Shown here one piece after another: positions 43,746 to 53,456 of a DNA stretch of 64,000 nt. Both the position numbers and the translations under genes were made by a program. The notes under the pieces are model-generated. The model worked only from the letters and a program-made list of their open reading frames with translations. It was not told the origin of the DNA and did not search any database. The DNA is from Bacteroidota bacterium (GTDB lineage Bacteria; Bacteroidota; Bacteroidia; Bacteroidales; VadinHA17), in the NCBI GenBank assembly GCA_029552825.1, contig JAKPDL010000151.1, positions 1-64,000 of the forward strand, read 5' to 3'. The stretch's first letter is position 1. Every line of letters begins with the position of its first letter.

Positions 43746-44651
43746 TTAATAAACTCCCTTTACTTTAGTTTTTATAGCGTAAAGACCTGTGCTTGCAGTT
43801 ATGAATAGAGTTTTCCTGTCTTTGCCTCCGAAGCATACATTTGCTGTCCATTTTTCAGGTACAGGTATGTTGAGAATTCTGTTTCCTGACCTGTCAAATA
43901 CTGTTACACCGTTTCCTGTAAGGTAAAGATTCCCTTTGTTATCTATTGTCATGCCATCTGAACCCATTTCACAGAAAAGGGTTTTGCCCGAAACGGTCCC
44001 ATCAGAGTTGATAATATATTTCCATGTCTTTTTGTCGCCTATGTCGGCCACATAAAGAATTTTACCGTCAGGAGTTCCGATAATCCCATTAGGCTGAACC
44101 AGATCATCAATAATTCTTATCGGTTCTTTTCTGCCGGGAGGCAGAAAATATACACATTGTTTGTCCTGAGGGCGCTCCGTATGATCCCACCATGTTCTTC
44201 TGTAAAAAGGGTCTGTGAAATATATTCCTCCGCCGGGTGCAATCCAGAGATCATTTGGTCCATTGAATACTGCATTATTATACTTTTGGACAATAATTTC
44301 AATTTTTTTGTCAGGAGATATTTTCCAGAGTTCGTTTTTCTCATCAGCACATGCCCATAGATTACCGTCTTTATCGAAAAACAGACCATTGGCTCTTCCG
44401 GCAGGTTGCATAAATGTTTCAAGTTTTCCTTCGATAGTCCATACCATTATTCGGTTATTAGGCTGATCGGTAAAGTAAACGTTACCTTTTCTATCTGCTG
44501 CAGGACCTTCAGTAAAAGAAAAATCTCCTGCCAGTTTTATAACTTCAGCGCCTGGAGCAATAATAATATTCTTGTTTTTATTTTGACCTTCAGCCCGATG
44601 CGAAAAGTTAAAAACGCATATTAATAATAACAATAGCCTGTATGTTTTCAT
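43746..44651 (-). CDS. Exported SMP-30/gluconolactonase-like beta-propeller
   Basis: A 301-residue protein with signal peptide MKTYRLLLLLICVFNFSHRAEG and a six-bladed propeller of the SMP-30/LRE family. Blade motifs repeat, such as FTEGPAADRKGNVYFTDQPNNR, ANGLFFDKDGNLWACADEKN, GPNDLWIAPGGGIYFTDPF and GMTIDNKGNLYLTGNG. The metal-binding Glu, Asn and Asp positions of gluconolactonases appear kept. It may hydrolyse sugar lactones outside the cytoplasm. It lies between PFK and a Tat-type aldo/keto reductase on the same strand; a sugar-oxidation link is possible but inferred. Confidence 0.88.
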   Translation of the reverse strand: MKTYRLLLLLICVFNFSHRAEGQNKNKNIIIAPGAEVIKLAGDFSFTEGPAADRKGNVYFTDQPNNRIMVWTIEGKLETFMQPAGRANGLFFDKDGNLWACADEKNELWKISPDKKIEIIVQKYNNAVFNGPNDLWIAPGGGIYFTDPFYRRTWWDHTERPQDKQCVYFLPPGRKEPIRIIDDLVQPNGIIGTPDGKILYVADIGDKKTWKYIINSDGTVSGKTLFCEMGSDGMTIDNKGNLYLTGNGVTVFDRSGNRILNIPVPEKWTANVCFGGKDRKTLFITASTGLYAIKTKVKGVY

Positions 44652-44661
44652 GGCTGTAATT

Positions 44662-45570
44662 TTACAATACCTTATTTTTCATTCTGTTTATATAATCATC
44701 AATCTGTTCAGGTTTTTCAAAGCCTATAATTATCATATCCACTGTACCCAGTCCGAGAACAAATTTAAGTGAAGCATTAATCTTTTCCGGATCATTTCTG
44801 AATTTTCCGTTACCGATAAGTTTCATTCCAATAACTCCCTTTCCTGAATCATGAATCTTTTTTATTACAGGTAAAACTTCATCAGGATCTTTACTGTCCA
44901 TACTTTCACCAAAAGGATTTATTCTAACATGGATAACATCAACCCACGGGCTTTCTGCAGCTGCTTTAAGTGCTTCGAGTGAATGTACCGAAACACCATG
45001 GGCTCTGATTATTTTCTTAGCCTTAAGATTTTCAAGGCCATCCATAAATCTTTTCTGCTCGTCGGTCCATGTTCCGGAAGTCATGCAATGAAGTTGAACG
45101 ATGTCGATATAGTCAGTATTTAGTTCTTTTCTGAATCTGTCTACAACTATTTCTGCATCTGGTCTTTCCGGTTCCGGGATTCCTCCCCTAAGTACCCACA
45201 TTTTTGTTCCAATTACGTAAGATTCACGAGGATACGATTTGAGTGCCTCTCTTGTAAATGGGTGGGTACCATAGCTGTCGGCACAATCAAAGTACCGTAT
45301 ACCCTTTTCATATGCTGCCTTTATTACAGATTCAGCAACTCCGGCTCTTGTAATATTTGAAGAGCGGTTGTAACCACTGTAGCCTGTTCCCATGCCGAGA
45401 AGTGTTGTCCGGATACCTGTTTTTCCAAGTGTTATTATTTTAAACGGGTCAGCACCAGAAAACTGGTTAAGGCCAGCGGCAAAAGATAAGTCTTTATTCA
45501 AAAGAACGGTACCGGTTCCGGCAGCAGCAATTGTGAAAAATTGTCTCCTCGAAAACCTTTTTGGCTTCAT
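44662..45570 (-). CDS. Aldo/keto reductase with twin-arginine signal
   Basis: A 302-residue AKR-fold oxidoreductase. The N-terminus SRRQFFTIAAAGTGTVLLN is a twin-arginine signal, so the protein is probably exported folded with NADP(H) or another cofactor. The catalytic set is visible: Asp and Tyr in YFDCADSYGTH, Lys in VIGTKMW and His in VQLHCM. Substrate unknown. It lies 10 bp upstream of the SMP-30 gene. Confidence 0.9.
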   Translation of the reverse strand: MKPKRFSRRQFFTIAAAGTGTVLLNKDLSFAAGLNQFSGADPFKIITLGKTGIRTTLLGMGTGYSGYNRSSNITRAGVAESVIKAAYEKGIRYFDCADSYGTHPFTREALKSYPRESYVIGTKMWVLRGGIPEPERPDAEIVVDRFRKELNTDYIDIVQLHCMTSGTWTDEQKRFMDGLENLKAKKIIRAHGVSVHSLEALKAAAESPWVDVIHVRINPFGESMDSKDPDEVLPVIKKIHDSGKGVIGMKLIGNGKFRNDPEKINASLKFVLGLGTVDMIIIGFEKPEQIDDYINRMKNKVL

Positions 45571-45756
45571 CAGTGTAAATTATTATGGTTCATTGTAAAT
45601 ATATAGAAAATTTATAATAGAGAAACTATTATAACACAGATTCAGAATATCATTCAGATTGCAGACAGTTCTGTTTATTTTACAAATCCTAATATAGTAA
45701 GAAGTCTATTTGAGAAGTTTATGAAAATATGTAAAAATCATCAATTCAATAATGAG

Positions 45757-47946
45757 TTATTTTTCCTTAAGTACAAGTACTTTAAGATTAGTAGGATATT
45801 TCAAATCATGATATATTCTGTGAGTGGCTTTTTGAAAATCTTCCTCACTGCATTTATAAATATTCACAAATTTCTGAGGATTTCTGTCAACCAGAGGGAA
45901 CCATGAATTCTGTATCTGTATCATTATTCTATGTCCCTTTTTAAATGTGTGAGCCACATCGGGTATTGTATATTTGACTTCGGTCACTTTTCCGGGTATA
46001 AAAGGCTCAGGCTTTTCGAAACTGTTTCGGTATCTACCTCTGAATACTTCACCTCTGACAAGCATCTGATAACCTCCAAGGGGCACGTTAATCTTTTTAT
46101 CCTCAGGATTTTTCATATCGGGCGGGAAAACATCTATAAGTTTAACTACGTAATCTGCATCTGTTCCGGTGGTGGACACAAAAAGATCTGCTGTGAGGGG
46201 TCCTGTAAACGTAATATCTTCAGCCAGAATATCTGTTGCGTAAACCATAACATCAGGCCTGCGGGAGGCAAATCTCTGATCATCAGTCATATATTCTGCG
46301 GTTCTGGACGCGTGGACATCTTCGGTATATGGCACTGGTTTCATCGGGTCCGACACATATTCATCAAAACTGGATTTAACGGTAGGAGCAGTAAATGAAA
46401 GTTTTCCTCCTGGTTGCAGATATAATTTTTTCTCTTCCGTGTTAACAGGGGGCCATATATCAAATTCCCGCCATGTATTGGAGCCTGTTATAAATATGGT
46501 CGCTTCTGCAAATTTTCCGTTACCTTCACCTTTCAGGTAATAATCAAAAAATTCTTTTTCAAGTTGAATAAATTTTTCATTTGCATCTAAACCCCAATAA
46601 ATGTTGCCAAGGTTTTCTGCCTTTCCAAAAGCCCACTGGCTATGTGACCATGGTCCCATAACGATGGTGTTTGGAAGTGTCCTTGGGTTCTGTTCCTCAA
46701 TAGCCTGGTATGTATGCAGGGTTCCGTAAAGGTCTTCGGCATCGAACCATCCACCTACTGTCATTACTGCAGGTTTAATATTTTTAAGATACTGCCTGGG
46801 ATCCCTAGCTTTCCAGAAATCATCATAATCAGGATGTGCAAATGCATCATTCCAGAATTTGACGCTGTCGCCAAAATATTTTGGCGATATATTTCTTATA
46901 GGGCCTAGTGAAAGGAAAAACTCATAATTGTCGGGAACAGGCCATTTGAATGATGGAAATCCTCTGCGGCTTGGAGTGCGGTGCTGGTGGCCATTGCTGT
47001 AAAAGAAACTGAAACAGTCGAGAAGGAAAAATGCTCCGTTGTGGTGAAAATCATCACCAATAAACCATGCAGTAACAGGTGCCTGGGGTGAAACTGCTTT
47101 TACCGCAGGATGGGCATTTATAGCTCCCATGGTGGAATAAAAACCAGGGTACGAAATACCGAATATTCCAACCCTGCCATTGTTACCTGGAACATTTTTA
47201 ACAAGCCAGTCAACCGTATCCCATGTATCAGTAGTTTCATCAATGTCTTTGTCAGAGGTTTTGACAGGTATAACCGGTCTGATATCCTCAAAAACACCTT
47301 CACTCATATATTTACCCCTTACATCCTGAAAAACCATAATGTATTCTGATTCAGCATATCTTGAGTAAACCTGCATAAAGTAATTAAAGGCATCAGGTCC
47401 TCCTGGTTCAATATTGTAAGGTGTCCGGTTTAACAATATCGGATGCAGTACGGTTTTATTCTTAGGTATATAAATTGATGTAAATAATCGTATTCCATCG
47501 CGCATTGTTATATAGACTTCCTGTTTTTCATATTTTTCTTTCAAAGCTGCCTGACTGCCAGGAGCAGCAGCAACAGGACGTCGTGTGAATGTAAGTTCAA
47601 ACTTTTGTCCTCCCTGAAATAGAGTACCTTCAATAGCCGAATAGTCTGGCGTTACTTTCCCGGAGTATCTGAATCCTGCCTGTGAATGAGAGAATGAAAA
47701 ATCAGGGTAAGTGAAAGTTGTAGTAGTTGAGGGAATACCTATTGCACCCTGATCCGGGCTGTCCCAGGTTGAACTATAGCCATTCTCTGAACGAGTTACA
47801 TGAAGGTTAATACGGAGTGAAATACCCTGTACTGAAATTGATCCATACCAGTCACCTGTGATTGACTGGCTTTCTACCGGAATTACGATAACTGCTAAAA
47901 ATAATGCAGCACATAAATGTCTGATAATAAATTTTGAAGGTTTCAT
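45757..47946 (-). CDS. Exported CocE/NonD family serine hydrolase
   Basis: A 729-residue alpha/beta hydrolase of the X-Pro dipeptidyl-peptidase / cocaine esterase type. The start at 47946 gives signal peptide MKPSKFIIRHLCAALFLAVI; the frame continues to 47970 but the extra eight residues precede the signal. A beta-rich N-terminal region (about 25-140) is followed by the S15 domain with DVRGKYMSEG, nucleophile elbow FGISYPGF, then the C-terminal jellyroll (DLFVSTTGTDADYVVKLIDV). Likely cleaves an external amide or ester; substrate unknown. The N-terminal extension resembles a DUF3471-like lipocalin-type fold. Confidence 0.9.
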   Translation of the reverse strand: MKPSKFIIRHLCAALFLAVIVIPVESQSITGDWYGSISVQGISLRINLHVTRSENGYSSTWDSPDQGAIGIPSTTTTFTYPDFSFSHSQAGFRYSGKVTPDYSAIEGTLFQGGQKFELTFTRRPVAAAPGSQAALKEKYEKQEVYITMRDGIRLFTSIYIPKNKTVLHPILLNRTPYNIEPGGPDAFNYFMQVYSRYAESEYIMVFQDVRGKYMSEGVFEDIRPVIPVKTSDKDIDETTDTWDTVDWLVKNVPGNNGRVGIFGISYPGFYSTMGAINAHPAVKAVSPQAPVTAWFIGDDFHHNGAFFLLDCFSFFYSNGHQHRTPSRRGFPSFKWPVPDNYEFFLSLGPIRNISPKYFGDSVKFWNDAFAHPDYDDFWKARDPRQYLKNIKPAVMTVGGWFDAEDLYGTLHTYQAIEEQNPRTLPNTIVMGPWSHSQWAFGKAENLGNIYWGLDANEKFIQLEKEFFDYYLKGEGNGKFAEATIFITGSNTWREFDIWPPVNTEEKKLYLQPGGKLSFTAPTVKSSFDEYVSDPMKPVPYTEDVHASRTAEYMTDDQRFASRRPDVMVYATDILAEDITFTGPLTADLFVSTTGTDADYVVKLIDVFPPDMKNPEDKKINVPLGGYQMLVRGEVFRGRYRNSFEKPEPFIPGKVTEVKYTIPDVAHTFKKGHRIMIQIQNSWFPLVDRNPQKFVNIYKCSEEDFQKATHRIYHDLKYPTNLKVLVLKEK

Positions 47947-47996
47947 TTGGGTATATTTTAATGATTTCAATTTAATCTATGTACATAAATAATTTT

Positions 47997-48428
47997 TCAA
48001 TCTGGTAGCTTGAGCTTTTTTAGTACAAATTCAGGGGAGACGGGTCTTCCGTTTTTTGTTGCAGCACCCATCACAACTGCGTGAACAATGTGTTTGTAAT
48101 CAGGAAGTCTGAAAATATCCTGTTCGAATGCAATTCGAACATTTCCTTCCTTTCTTACATTAAGGCATACCTTGAAAGTATCCTTGCTTCTTAGAGGGAA
48201 CTTGTAATCAATTTCAATGCGGACAATAATAAGATCTGTACCTTCATTGTGAAGATCTGAAAAACTTATTCCTTTCGACAGAAGAAACTCATGACGTGTG
48301 TGTTCAAGATAATGAAGATAGTTTGCATTATTAACAATTCCCTGAAGGTCACATTCATAATCGCGCACTCTGAAATCAAGGCAGAAAATATATTTATTGG
48401 AATGCATGTTGATATTATGGTTGTTCAA
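47997..48428 (-). CDS. Acyl-CoA thioesterase (hotdog fold, YbgC/4HBT type)
   Basis: A 143-residue hotdog-fold thioesterase. The signature is RVRDYECDLQGIVNNANYLHYLEHTRHEFL (about 20-48), with Asp and Asn where 4-hydroxybenzoyl-CoA-type enzymes hold the catalytic acid. It hydrolyses short to medium acyl-CoAs or acyl-ACPs in the cytoplasm. An internal ATG at residue 8 is an equally good start. Lies 30 bp from the prenyl synthase gene on the same strand. Confidence 0.9.
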   Translation of the reverse strand: MNNHNINMHSNKYIFCLDFRVRDYECDLQGIVNNANYLHYLEHTRHEFLLSKGISFSDLHNEGTDLIIVRIEIDYKFPLRSKDTFKVCLNVRKEGNVRIAFEQDIFRLPDYKHIVHAVVMGAATKNGRPVSPEFVLKKLKLPD

Positions 48429-48458
48429 AGTTTGAGTGTTTTAATAATGTTAGATTTT

Positions 48459-49433
48459 TCAGCTGTTACGTGATGTTGTATAATGAATAAATTCTTTCAT
48501 TGAGTTTTTCACCTCGGAATCTGGATAATAGTCAAGTATTGCCAGAGCTTTATCACGGTACTGGTTCATTTTGGTTTCAGCATATTCAATTCCACCGGTA
48601 TCTTCGACGTATTTAATTACCTGGTTTATCTCATCCCTGCTTTTTTTCTTTTTCTTAACGATATTGATCATGTGTTTCTTTTCATTAACCGGTGATTTTT
48701 CCAGAGCATAAATCAGGGGTAGAGTTATTTTGCGTTCCTTGATATCATTTCCGGGTGCTTTTCCTGTTAATCCATTTCTTTCATAATCGAGTATGTCATC
48801 CCGGATCTGGAAAGCTATTCCAATGTTTTCACCGAGTTCTTTCATCATCTGGACAATATCGGGATCCTTTGTAACAGATATAGTGCCGCAGGCAGTGCAG
48901 GCTGCAATGAGTGCAGCTGTTTTTGAACTGATAATTTTGAAATAATCATCCTCTTTTATGTTCAGTTTTCTTGCTTTCTGGAGTTGAAGCAGTTCTCCCT
49001 GGGCCATTGATTTAACAGCTTCGGAAACAATTTCCAGCATGTCATAGCGGTTATTCTCGATACTCACAAGAAGTCCTGTCGCCAGCATATAGTCACCCAC
49101 GAGAACAGCAATTTTTGAATTCCATAATGCATTTACCGACAATGCACCCCTTCTTTCCATTGCATCATCTACAACATCATCATGTACAAGGGATGCCGTG
49201 TGAAGCAGTTCAATCAGTGTTGCAGCAACATATGCAGATTCATTTATCTCCCCGTTAAGCCGTGCAGAGAGGAATACAAGAAGTGGCCTCATCTGCTTGC
49301 CTTTTCTTCTGAAAATGTAATTCAGTATTATTTTCAGCAATGGCACTTCGCTTTTAAAGGACCTGTTGAAAAACCGTTCAAATTCAGCCATCTCTTTTTC
49401 TACAGGTCGTCTAATTTCTGAAAGCGCAGACAT
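48459..49433 (-). CDS. Trans-isoprenyl diphosphate synthase (polyprenyl)
   Basis: Elongates allylic diphosphates with IPP to a long-chain trans-prenyl diphosphate, probably for menaquinone. It has 324 residues. The first Asp-rich motif is LVHDDVVDDAMERRG (about 90-103) and the second is FQIRDDILDYE (about 211-221); KQMRPLLVF and GDYMLATGLL are also family-like. Small residues before the first motif suggest a long product, octaprenyl or similar, but chain length cannot be read reliably. Confidence 0.94.
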   Translation of the reverse strand: MSALSEIRRPVEKEMAEFERFFNRSFKSEVPLLKIILNYIFRRKGKQMRPLLVFLSARLNGEINESAYVAATLIELLHTASLVHDDVVDDAMERRGALSVNALWNSKIAVLVGDYMLATGLLVSIENNRYDMLEIVSEAVKSMAQGELLQLQKARKLNIKEDDYFKIISSKTAALIAACTACGTISVTKDPDIVQMMKELGENIGIAFQIRDDILDYERNGLTGKAPGNDIKERKITLPLIYALEKSPVNEKKHMINIVKKKKKSRDEINQVIKYVEDTGGIEYAETKMNQYRDKALAILDYYPDSEVKNSMKEFIHYTTSRNS

Positions 49434-49468
49434 AGATAAAAAACAATGAATAAATGATTATTAATTTT

Positions 49469-49476
49469 CAAACTTA
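49469..49476 (-). promoter_or_regulatory. -7 promoter box for the prenyl synthase gene
   Basis: Minus strand TAAGTTTG matches TAnnTTTG, 36 bases upstream of the start at 49433. Confidence 0.4.
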
Positions 49477-49561
49477 CGAAAAATAAATGGCAGAATGTCA
49501 TTTACTTTGTAATATTTCTTATCGACGCAAGGAAATTATGAAGGAAAGAAATTTACAGAAA

Positions 49562-50203
49562 TCAGCTAATGTTTTTGAACATTTTTTTCTGGAAAATAAT
49601 AATTGAAAAGACTCCACAGGTTATTGCAGCATCAGAGATATTGAATACAGGCCTGAAAAATATAAATTGCTGACCCGGCTTTATTGGCGACCAGTCGGGC
49701 CATGTAGTATTTATTACAGGAAAATAGAACATATCAACGACCTTACCAAGAAGCAATGATGAATATCCACCTTCTGGAGGGAACAATACTGCAACTTTAT
49801 CATAAGTACTTTCACTAAAGATAATGCCGTAAAAGGCGCTGTCGATGAAATTGCCGGAAGCGCCTGCCACTATTGCACTTACTGCCATAATCAGGCTCCA
49901 GTTTGCATTTTTTTTGATAAGTATTGAAAGGTACCAGCTTATTCCAGCAATAGCTATAATTCTGAAGATGCTAAGTAAAATTTTACCCCCTTTGCCCCCG
50001 AGCTCCATGCCGAATGCCATACCATTATTTTCGATAAAATGCAGCATTCCATATCTGCCAAAAATTGGTATTTCCTGGCCTATTGTCATATGTGTTTTGA
50101 CCCATATTTTTAGCGCCTGATCAACCAACAGGATGAGGAGGATAAACAGAATAGCTTTATGACCCGTCGATAGTTTCATTCTGAAACTGGAAAATAAATT
50201 CAT
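49562..50203 (-). CDS. lspA: Lipoprotein signal peptidase
   Basis: Signal peptidase II, cleaving the signal peptide of lipidated prolipoproteins after Lgt. At 213 residues it is longer than the E. coli enzyme because of an insert between helices 3 and 4, as in other Bacteroidota. The catalytic Asp pair lies in GASGNFIDS (about 114-122) and RPVFNISDAAI near the C-terminus, with HFIENNGMAFGM and ILLVDQALKIWV marking helices 1 and 2. The ATG at residue 9 is another possible start. Its substrates include the lipoproteins predicted in this window. Confidence 0.95.
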   Translation of the reverse strand: MNLFSSFRMKLSTGHKAILFILLILLVDQALKIWVKTHMTIGQEIPIFGRYGMLHFIENNGMAFGMELGGKGGKILLSIFRIIAIAGISWYLSILIKKNANWSLIMAVSAIVAGASGNFIDSAFYGIIFSESTYDKVAVLFPPEGGYSSLLLGKVVDMFYFPVINTTWPDWSPIKPGQQFIFFRPVFNISDAAITCGVFSIIIFQKKMFKNIS

Positions 50204-50279
50204 GGCGCAAAATAAGCAAAAAAAGAATTTATTAAAGAAAATATTATCTTTCTACTTTGAATTAATAATTTGAAGAAGT

Positions 50280-51536
50280 ATGACTTCAAAAGAAATTATT
50301 CTTGCAGCCCTTGACCATAAAGAAACAGGAAGAATACCTGTAGATTTCGGAAGTACCAGCGTAACAGGTATTCATGTCAGGGCAGTGGAAAACCTCAGAA
50401 ATTATTACGGACTTGAAAAGAAACCGGTAAAGGTAATTGAGCCTTTTCAAATGCTGGGGGAGATTGATGAAGATCTTGCAGAGATATTGGGGACGGATGT
50501 TATCGGACTAACATCACGAAAAAACATGTTTGGAATTCCACAGGATGAAGGGTGGAAAGAATTCAGAACATTCTGGGGACAGGTTGTATTATTGCCAGAG
50601 AAGTTTAATACAACATTTGATGAAGATGGTGCTTTGCTGATTTATCCGGAAGGAGATACTTCTGTGCCTCCATGTGCAAAAATGCCAAAAGCAGGGTATT
50701 TTTTTGATGCTATTATCCGTCAGGAACCAATAGATGAGAATAATCTCAATGTTGAGGATAACCTTGAGGAATTTAGCCTGATACAGGAAGAAGATATTGC
50801 ATGGTGGAAAAAACAATTTGACCTTGCCAGAAAAAGCAATAAAGCAGTAGTTGCAAATTTTGGTGGAACTGCAATTGGAGATATTGCACTTGTTCCCGGG
50901 CTGAATCTCAAATGCCCAAAAGGTATAAGAGATGTAGCAGAATGGTATATTTCTACTGTTGCCAGGCAGGATTATCTGCATAAGATTTTTGAAAAACAGA
51001 CGGATATAGCTTTGCAAAATCTTTCGAAGCTGCAAAAGGCGGGAGGCGATGCTGTTGATGTTGTATTTATCTGCGGCACTGATTTTGGAACTCAGACTTC
51101 AACATTTTGCAGCGGTGAGGTTTTCGATAGACTATATGCTCCCTATTACAAAAAGATGAATGACTGGATACACAGCAACACAAGATGGAAGACTTTCAAA
51201 CATTCATGTGGTGCAGTTGAACCCTTTATAAGGAAATTTATTGAATGCGGGTTCGATATACTTAATCCGGTCCAGATTAATGCAGCAGGTATGAATCCAG
51301 TTCAGCTGAAAAAGAAATACGGAAAAGATATTGTATTCTGGGGTGGCGGTGTTGATACCCAGAAGGTTCTTGCTTTCGGAACACCTCAGGAAGTACGCAG
51401 ACAGGTAATAGAAAACTGTAGAATTTTTGGAGAGGGAGGAGGTTTTGTTTTTAATACAGTACACAATATACAGGCCAATGTTCCGGTTGAGAACATTGTT
51501 TCGATGGTGGAAACCCTTAAAGAGCTTAACAGTTAA
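50280..51536 (+). CDS. Uroporphyrinogen decarboxylase-family methyltransferase-like protein
   Basis: A 418-residue protein with the UROD TIM-barrel fold found in corrinoid methyltransferases (MtaA/CmuA type). Segments are EIILAALDHKETGRIPVDFG at the N-terminus, FICGTDFGTQTSTFCS, SCGAVEPFIRKFIECGFDILNPVQ and GGVDTQKVLAFGTPQEV. The HSCG His-Cys pair in FKHSCGAVEPF matches the metal-binding pattern of methyltransferase members, not true HemE. No corrinoid protein or reductase is nearby. Function is unassigned; it is transcribed alone from a good plus-strand start. Confidence 0.85.
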   Translation: MTSKEIILAALDHKETGRIPVDFGSTSVTGIHVRAVENLRNYYGLEKKPVKVIEPFQMLGEIDEDLAEILGTDVIGLTSRKNMFGIPQDEGWKEFRTFWGQVVLLPEKFNTTFDEDGALLIYPEGDTSVPPCAKMPKAGYFFDAIIRQEPIDENNLNVEDNLEEFSLIQEEDIAWWKKQFDLARKSNKAVVANFGGTAIGDIALVPGLNLKCPKGIRDVAEWYISTVARQDYLHKIFEKQTDIALQNLSKLQKAGGDAVDVVFICGTDFGTQTSTFCSGEVFDRLYAPYYKKMNDWIHSNTRWKTFKHSCGAVEPFIRKFIECGFDILNPVQINAAGMNPVQLKKKYGKDIVFWGGGVDTQKVLAFGTPQEVRRQVIENCRIFGEGGGFVFNTVHNIQANVPVENIVSMVETLKELNS

Positions 51537-52370
51537 CTACCTGCTCGGGCACTCAGTATCGTTATAGTTACTATCCCAGCAATGCCAGAGGTCGTCACCG
51601 AAATAGTCGGGAGCTTTTATCCTGCCGTGATGTCCAGTAGTACTCCATTTAATTTGTACATCAATAAATTTCAGCATTGAGGTGGATTCATAGTAATGAA
51701 CATTATAGTAGGCATTTAAATCACCTGTGGTAAGGCCGTACTCAATATAGCTGTCTTTCATTGCGCTCCCGGTTTTTATATAAGTATATTTTACTGAATT
51801 GACCTCAGTGCCTGTTATTTTCCAGTCGATCTGCAGAACAGGAACCTGTTCCTGCCAATTATGGTACAATACCCACTGCCCGCTTTTACCATCAGGTGCA
51901 GAAGTGCCTTCAAACCAAAGGAATTCAGCAAAACCTCCTGCTCCTTCACGTGAAATATACATCTCCCATTTGACTCCTGTTGAAGAAATCTGTCCGGTTA
52001 ATCTTGCGGTATATTTTACGGATAGAACATCAACACTATATTTCCATTGCCACTTTTTGTTATCCAGGTAGCTGGGCTTCGTTTCAAGGGCTTTTTTAAA
52101 TGCCGCTACCGGAACCGCCAGATTGACGAAAAGAAGAGTATTCCAGACTCCTGCTACGGTTGCCGCTATGCTCCAGTTGAGATTGGGAACTGCAACAGTA
52201 CTTTTAGGTAAATCAAACTGCTGGAAAGATTTTGTCTCTGTTGAGAAATTGCTGAAATCAATAGCCATGGTCTCAAAAGGAGGAATTACTGGTGGATTTC
52301 CCTTCTTCTCACAACTCTGGAAAACGGGAACCAGAACCAGAACCAGAAAAGCAACAAATAACTTTTTCAT
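51537..52370 (-). CDS. Hypothetical lipoprotein
   Basis: A predicted lipoprotein of 277 residues from MKKLFVAFLVLVLVPVFQSCEKKG (start chosen at 52370; ATGs at 52382 and 52427 also exist). Cys20 is the lipidation site. The mature protein is rich in Trp, Tyr and beta strands, with a WNTLLFVNLAVPVAAFKKALE segment that may be a helix and repeats of the W-x-Y type (KWQWKYSVDVLSVKYTARL, VKWEMYIS). I do not recognise the family. Convergent with the UROD-like gene, whose stop lies immediately before its own. Confidence 0.7.
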   Translation of the reverse strand: MKKLFVAFLVLVLVPVFQSCEKKGNPPVIPPFETMAIDFSNFSTETKSFQQFDLPKSTVAVPNLNWSIAATVAGVWNTLLFVNLAVPVAAFKKALETKPSYLDNKKWQWKYSVDVLSVKYTARLTGQISSTGVKWEMYISREGAGGFAEFLWFEGTSAPDGKSGQWVLYHNWQEQVPVLQIDWKITGTEVNSVKYTYIKTGSAMKDSYIEYGLTTGDLNAYYNVHYYESTSMLKFIDVQIKWSTTGHHGRIKAPDYFGDDLWHCWDSNYNDTECPSR

Positions 52371-52595
52371 TTTCCAATTCATTTTTATTATAAAACGGTG
52401 ATTCCAAATAAAATATTGCAAAAACACTCAAAAAAGTATTGCCAAATAATTATTTGATATTCAATTTAATAATATAGTCAAAGTATAAAAAGTTGTCTAA
52501 TTTTTTCTGCTTGTTTTGAACAAACTTAAGTATTGTTTTGTTATTATCTGTGAATTATTTAAATTGTAGATGTAAAATTACAATAAATAAAAATA

Positions 52596-53330
52596 ATGAA
52601 CAGAAGAAAATTTTTTAAATCAGCCGGAGCAGGTGCCTCTTTGTTTCTTCTTACAGGGAATGCGCTTTTAACCGGCAAAGAAATAATTAAATCTGAAACT
52701 ATGGAACAGATGAGTACAAGTAAAATTTTATTTCCGGCATTACCTTATGCCTATGATGCACTCGAACCCTGGATTGATGCCCGTACAATGGAAATACATT
52801 ATGATAAACATCACAGGGCTTATTACAACAACTTTGTTGCCGCAATCAAAGGGACAGAATCTGAAAATCTCACGGCGGAAGAGATTCTGAAAAATGTATC
52901 ACGATATCCTGTTGCGGTAAGGAACCAGGGTGGCGGATATTTTAATCATGTTCTTTTCTGGGAGAATATGGCAAAAGGATTATCCACACCATCATCCGAA
53001 ATGGTTAAAGCATTAGAATCAGCTTTTGGATCTTACGACAGGTTCAAAGAACTATTCAGTAATGCTGCAAAAACACACTTTGGAAGTGGATGGGCATGGC
53101 TTTATCTTACAACCGACAAAAAACTGGCTGTGGGGAGCACTCCAAATCAGGATAGTCCTGTAATGGATGTTTCGACAATAAAAGGAACGCCGCTTTTAAC
53201 AATAGATGTCTGGGAACATGCCTATTATCTCAAATACCAGAACAGACGTGCTGAATATGTCGACAATTTCTGGAATGTTGTTAACTGGCAGGAAGTTGAA
53301 AAGCGTTATAGAAAAGCTTTAACGCTTTAA
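52596..53330 (+). CDS. Exported Fe/Mn superoxide dismutase
   Basis: Dismutates superoxide to oxygen and hydrogen peroxide. The 244 residues include an N-terminal extension MNRRKFFKSAGAGASLFLL that looks like a twin-arginine signal, with mature SOD beginning near residue 42. All four metal ligands are present: H68, H118, D204 and H208 (in IDVWEHAYY), with GGGYFNH and HFGSGWAWL between them. Metal choice, Fe or Mn, is not settled by motif. Export outside the cytoplasm is unusual for this fold and is inferred from the signal. A terminator follows. Confidence 0.95.
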   Translation: MNRRKFFKSAGAGASLFLLTGNALLTGKEIIKSETMEQMSTSKILFPALPYAYDALEPWIDARTMEIHYDKHHRAYYNNFVAAIKGTESENLTAEEILKNVSRYPVAVRNQGGGYFNHVLFWENMAKGLSTPSSEMVKALESAFGSYDRFKELFSNAAKTHFGSGWAWLYLTTDKKLAVGSTPNQDSPVMDVSTIKGTPLLTIDVWEHAYYLKYQNRRAEYVDNFWNVVNWQEVEKRYRKALTL

Positions 53331-53373
53331 TGAGAGTTTTTACCTGTTGTGCTGATAAAAATATCAGGTTTTT

Positions 53374-53403
53374 AAGAGGCTTTCTAAAAAGCCTCTTTTT
53401 TGT
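53374..53403 (+). terminator. Rho-independent terminator after the SOD gene
   Basis: AAGAGGC (53374-53380) pairs with GCCTCTT (53391-53397) around a 10-base loop, followed by a T run. It lies 44 bases after the SOD stop and is the clearest terminator in the window. Confidence 0.85.
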
Positions 53404-53456
53404 TTTAACTCCTGAGTCCCCTGAGAAAGGACATATTGATATACAATATTTTATCT

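Noticed and set aside
45721-45906. Plus-strand ORF in the gap before the CocE gene
   Set aside because: Overlaps the end of the real minus-strand gene; it lacks motifs and has skewed composition.
51942-51957. TCCTTCACGTGAAATA, a parS-like sequence
   Set aside because: Three mismatches from TGTTTCACGTGAAACA, including fixed bases; it lies inside the hypothetical lipoprotein gene. CACGTG alone is too frequent to count.
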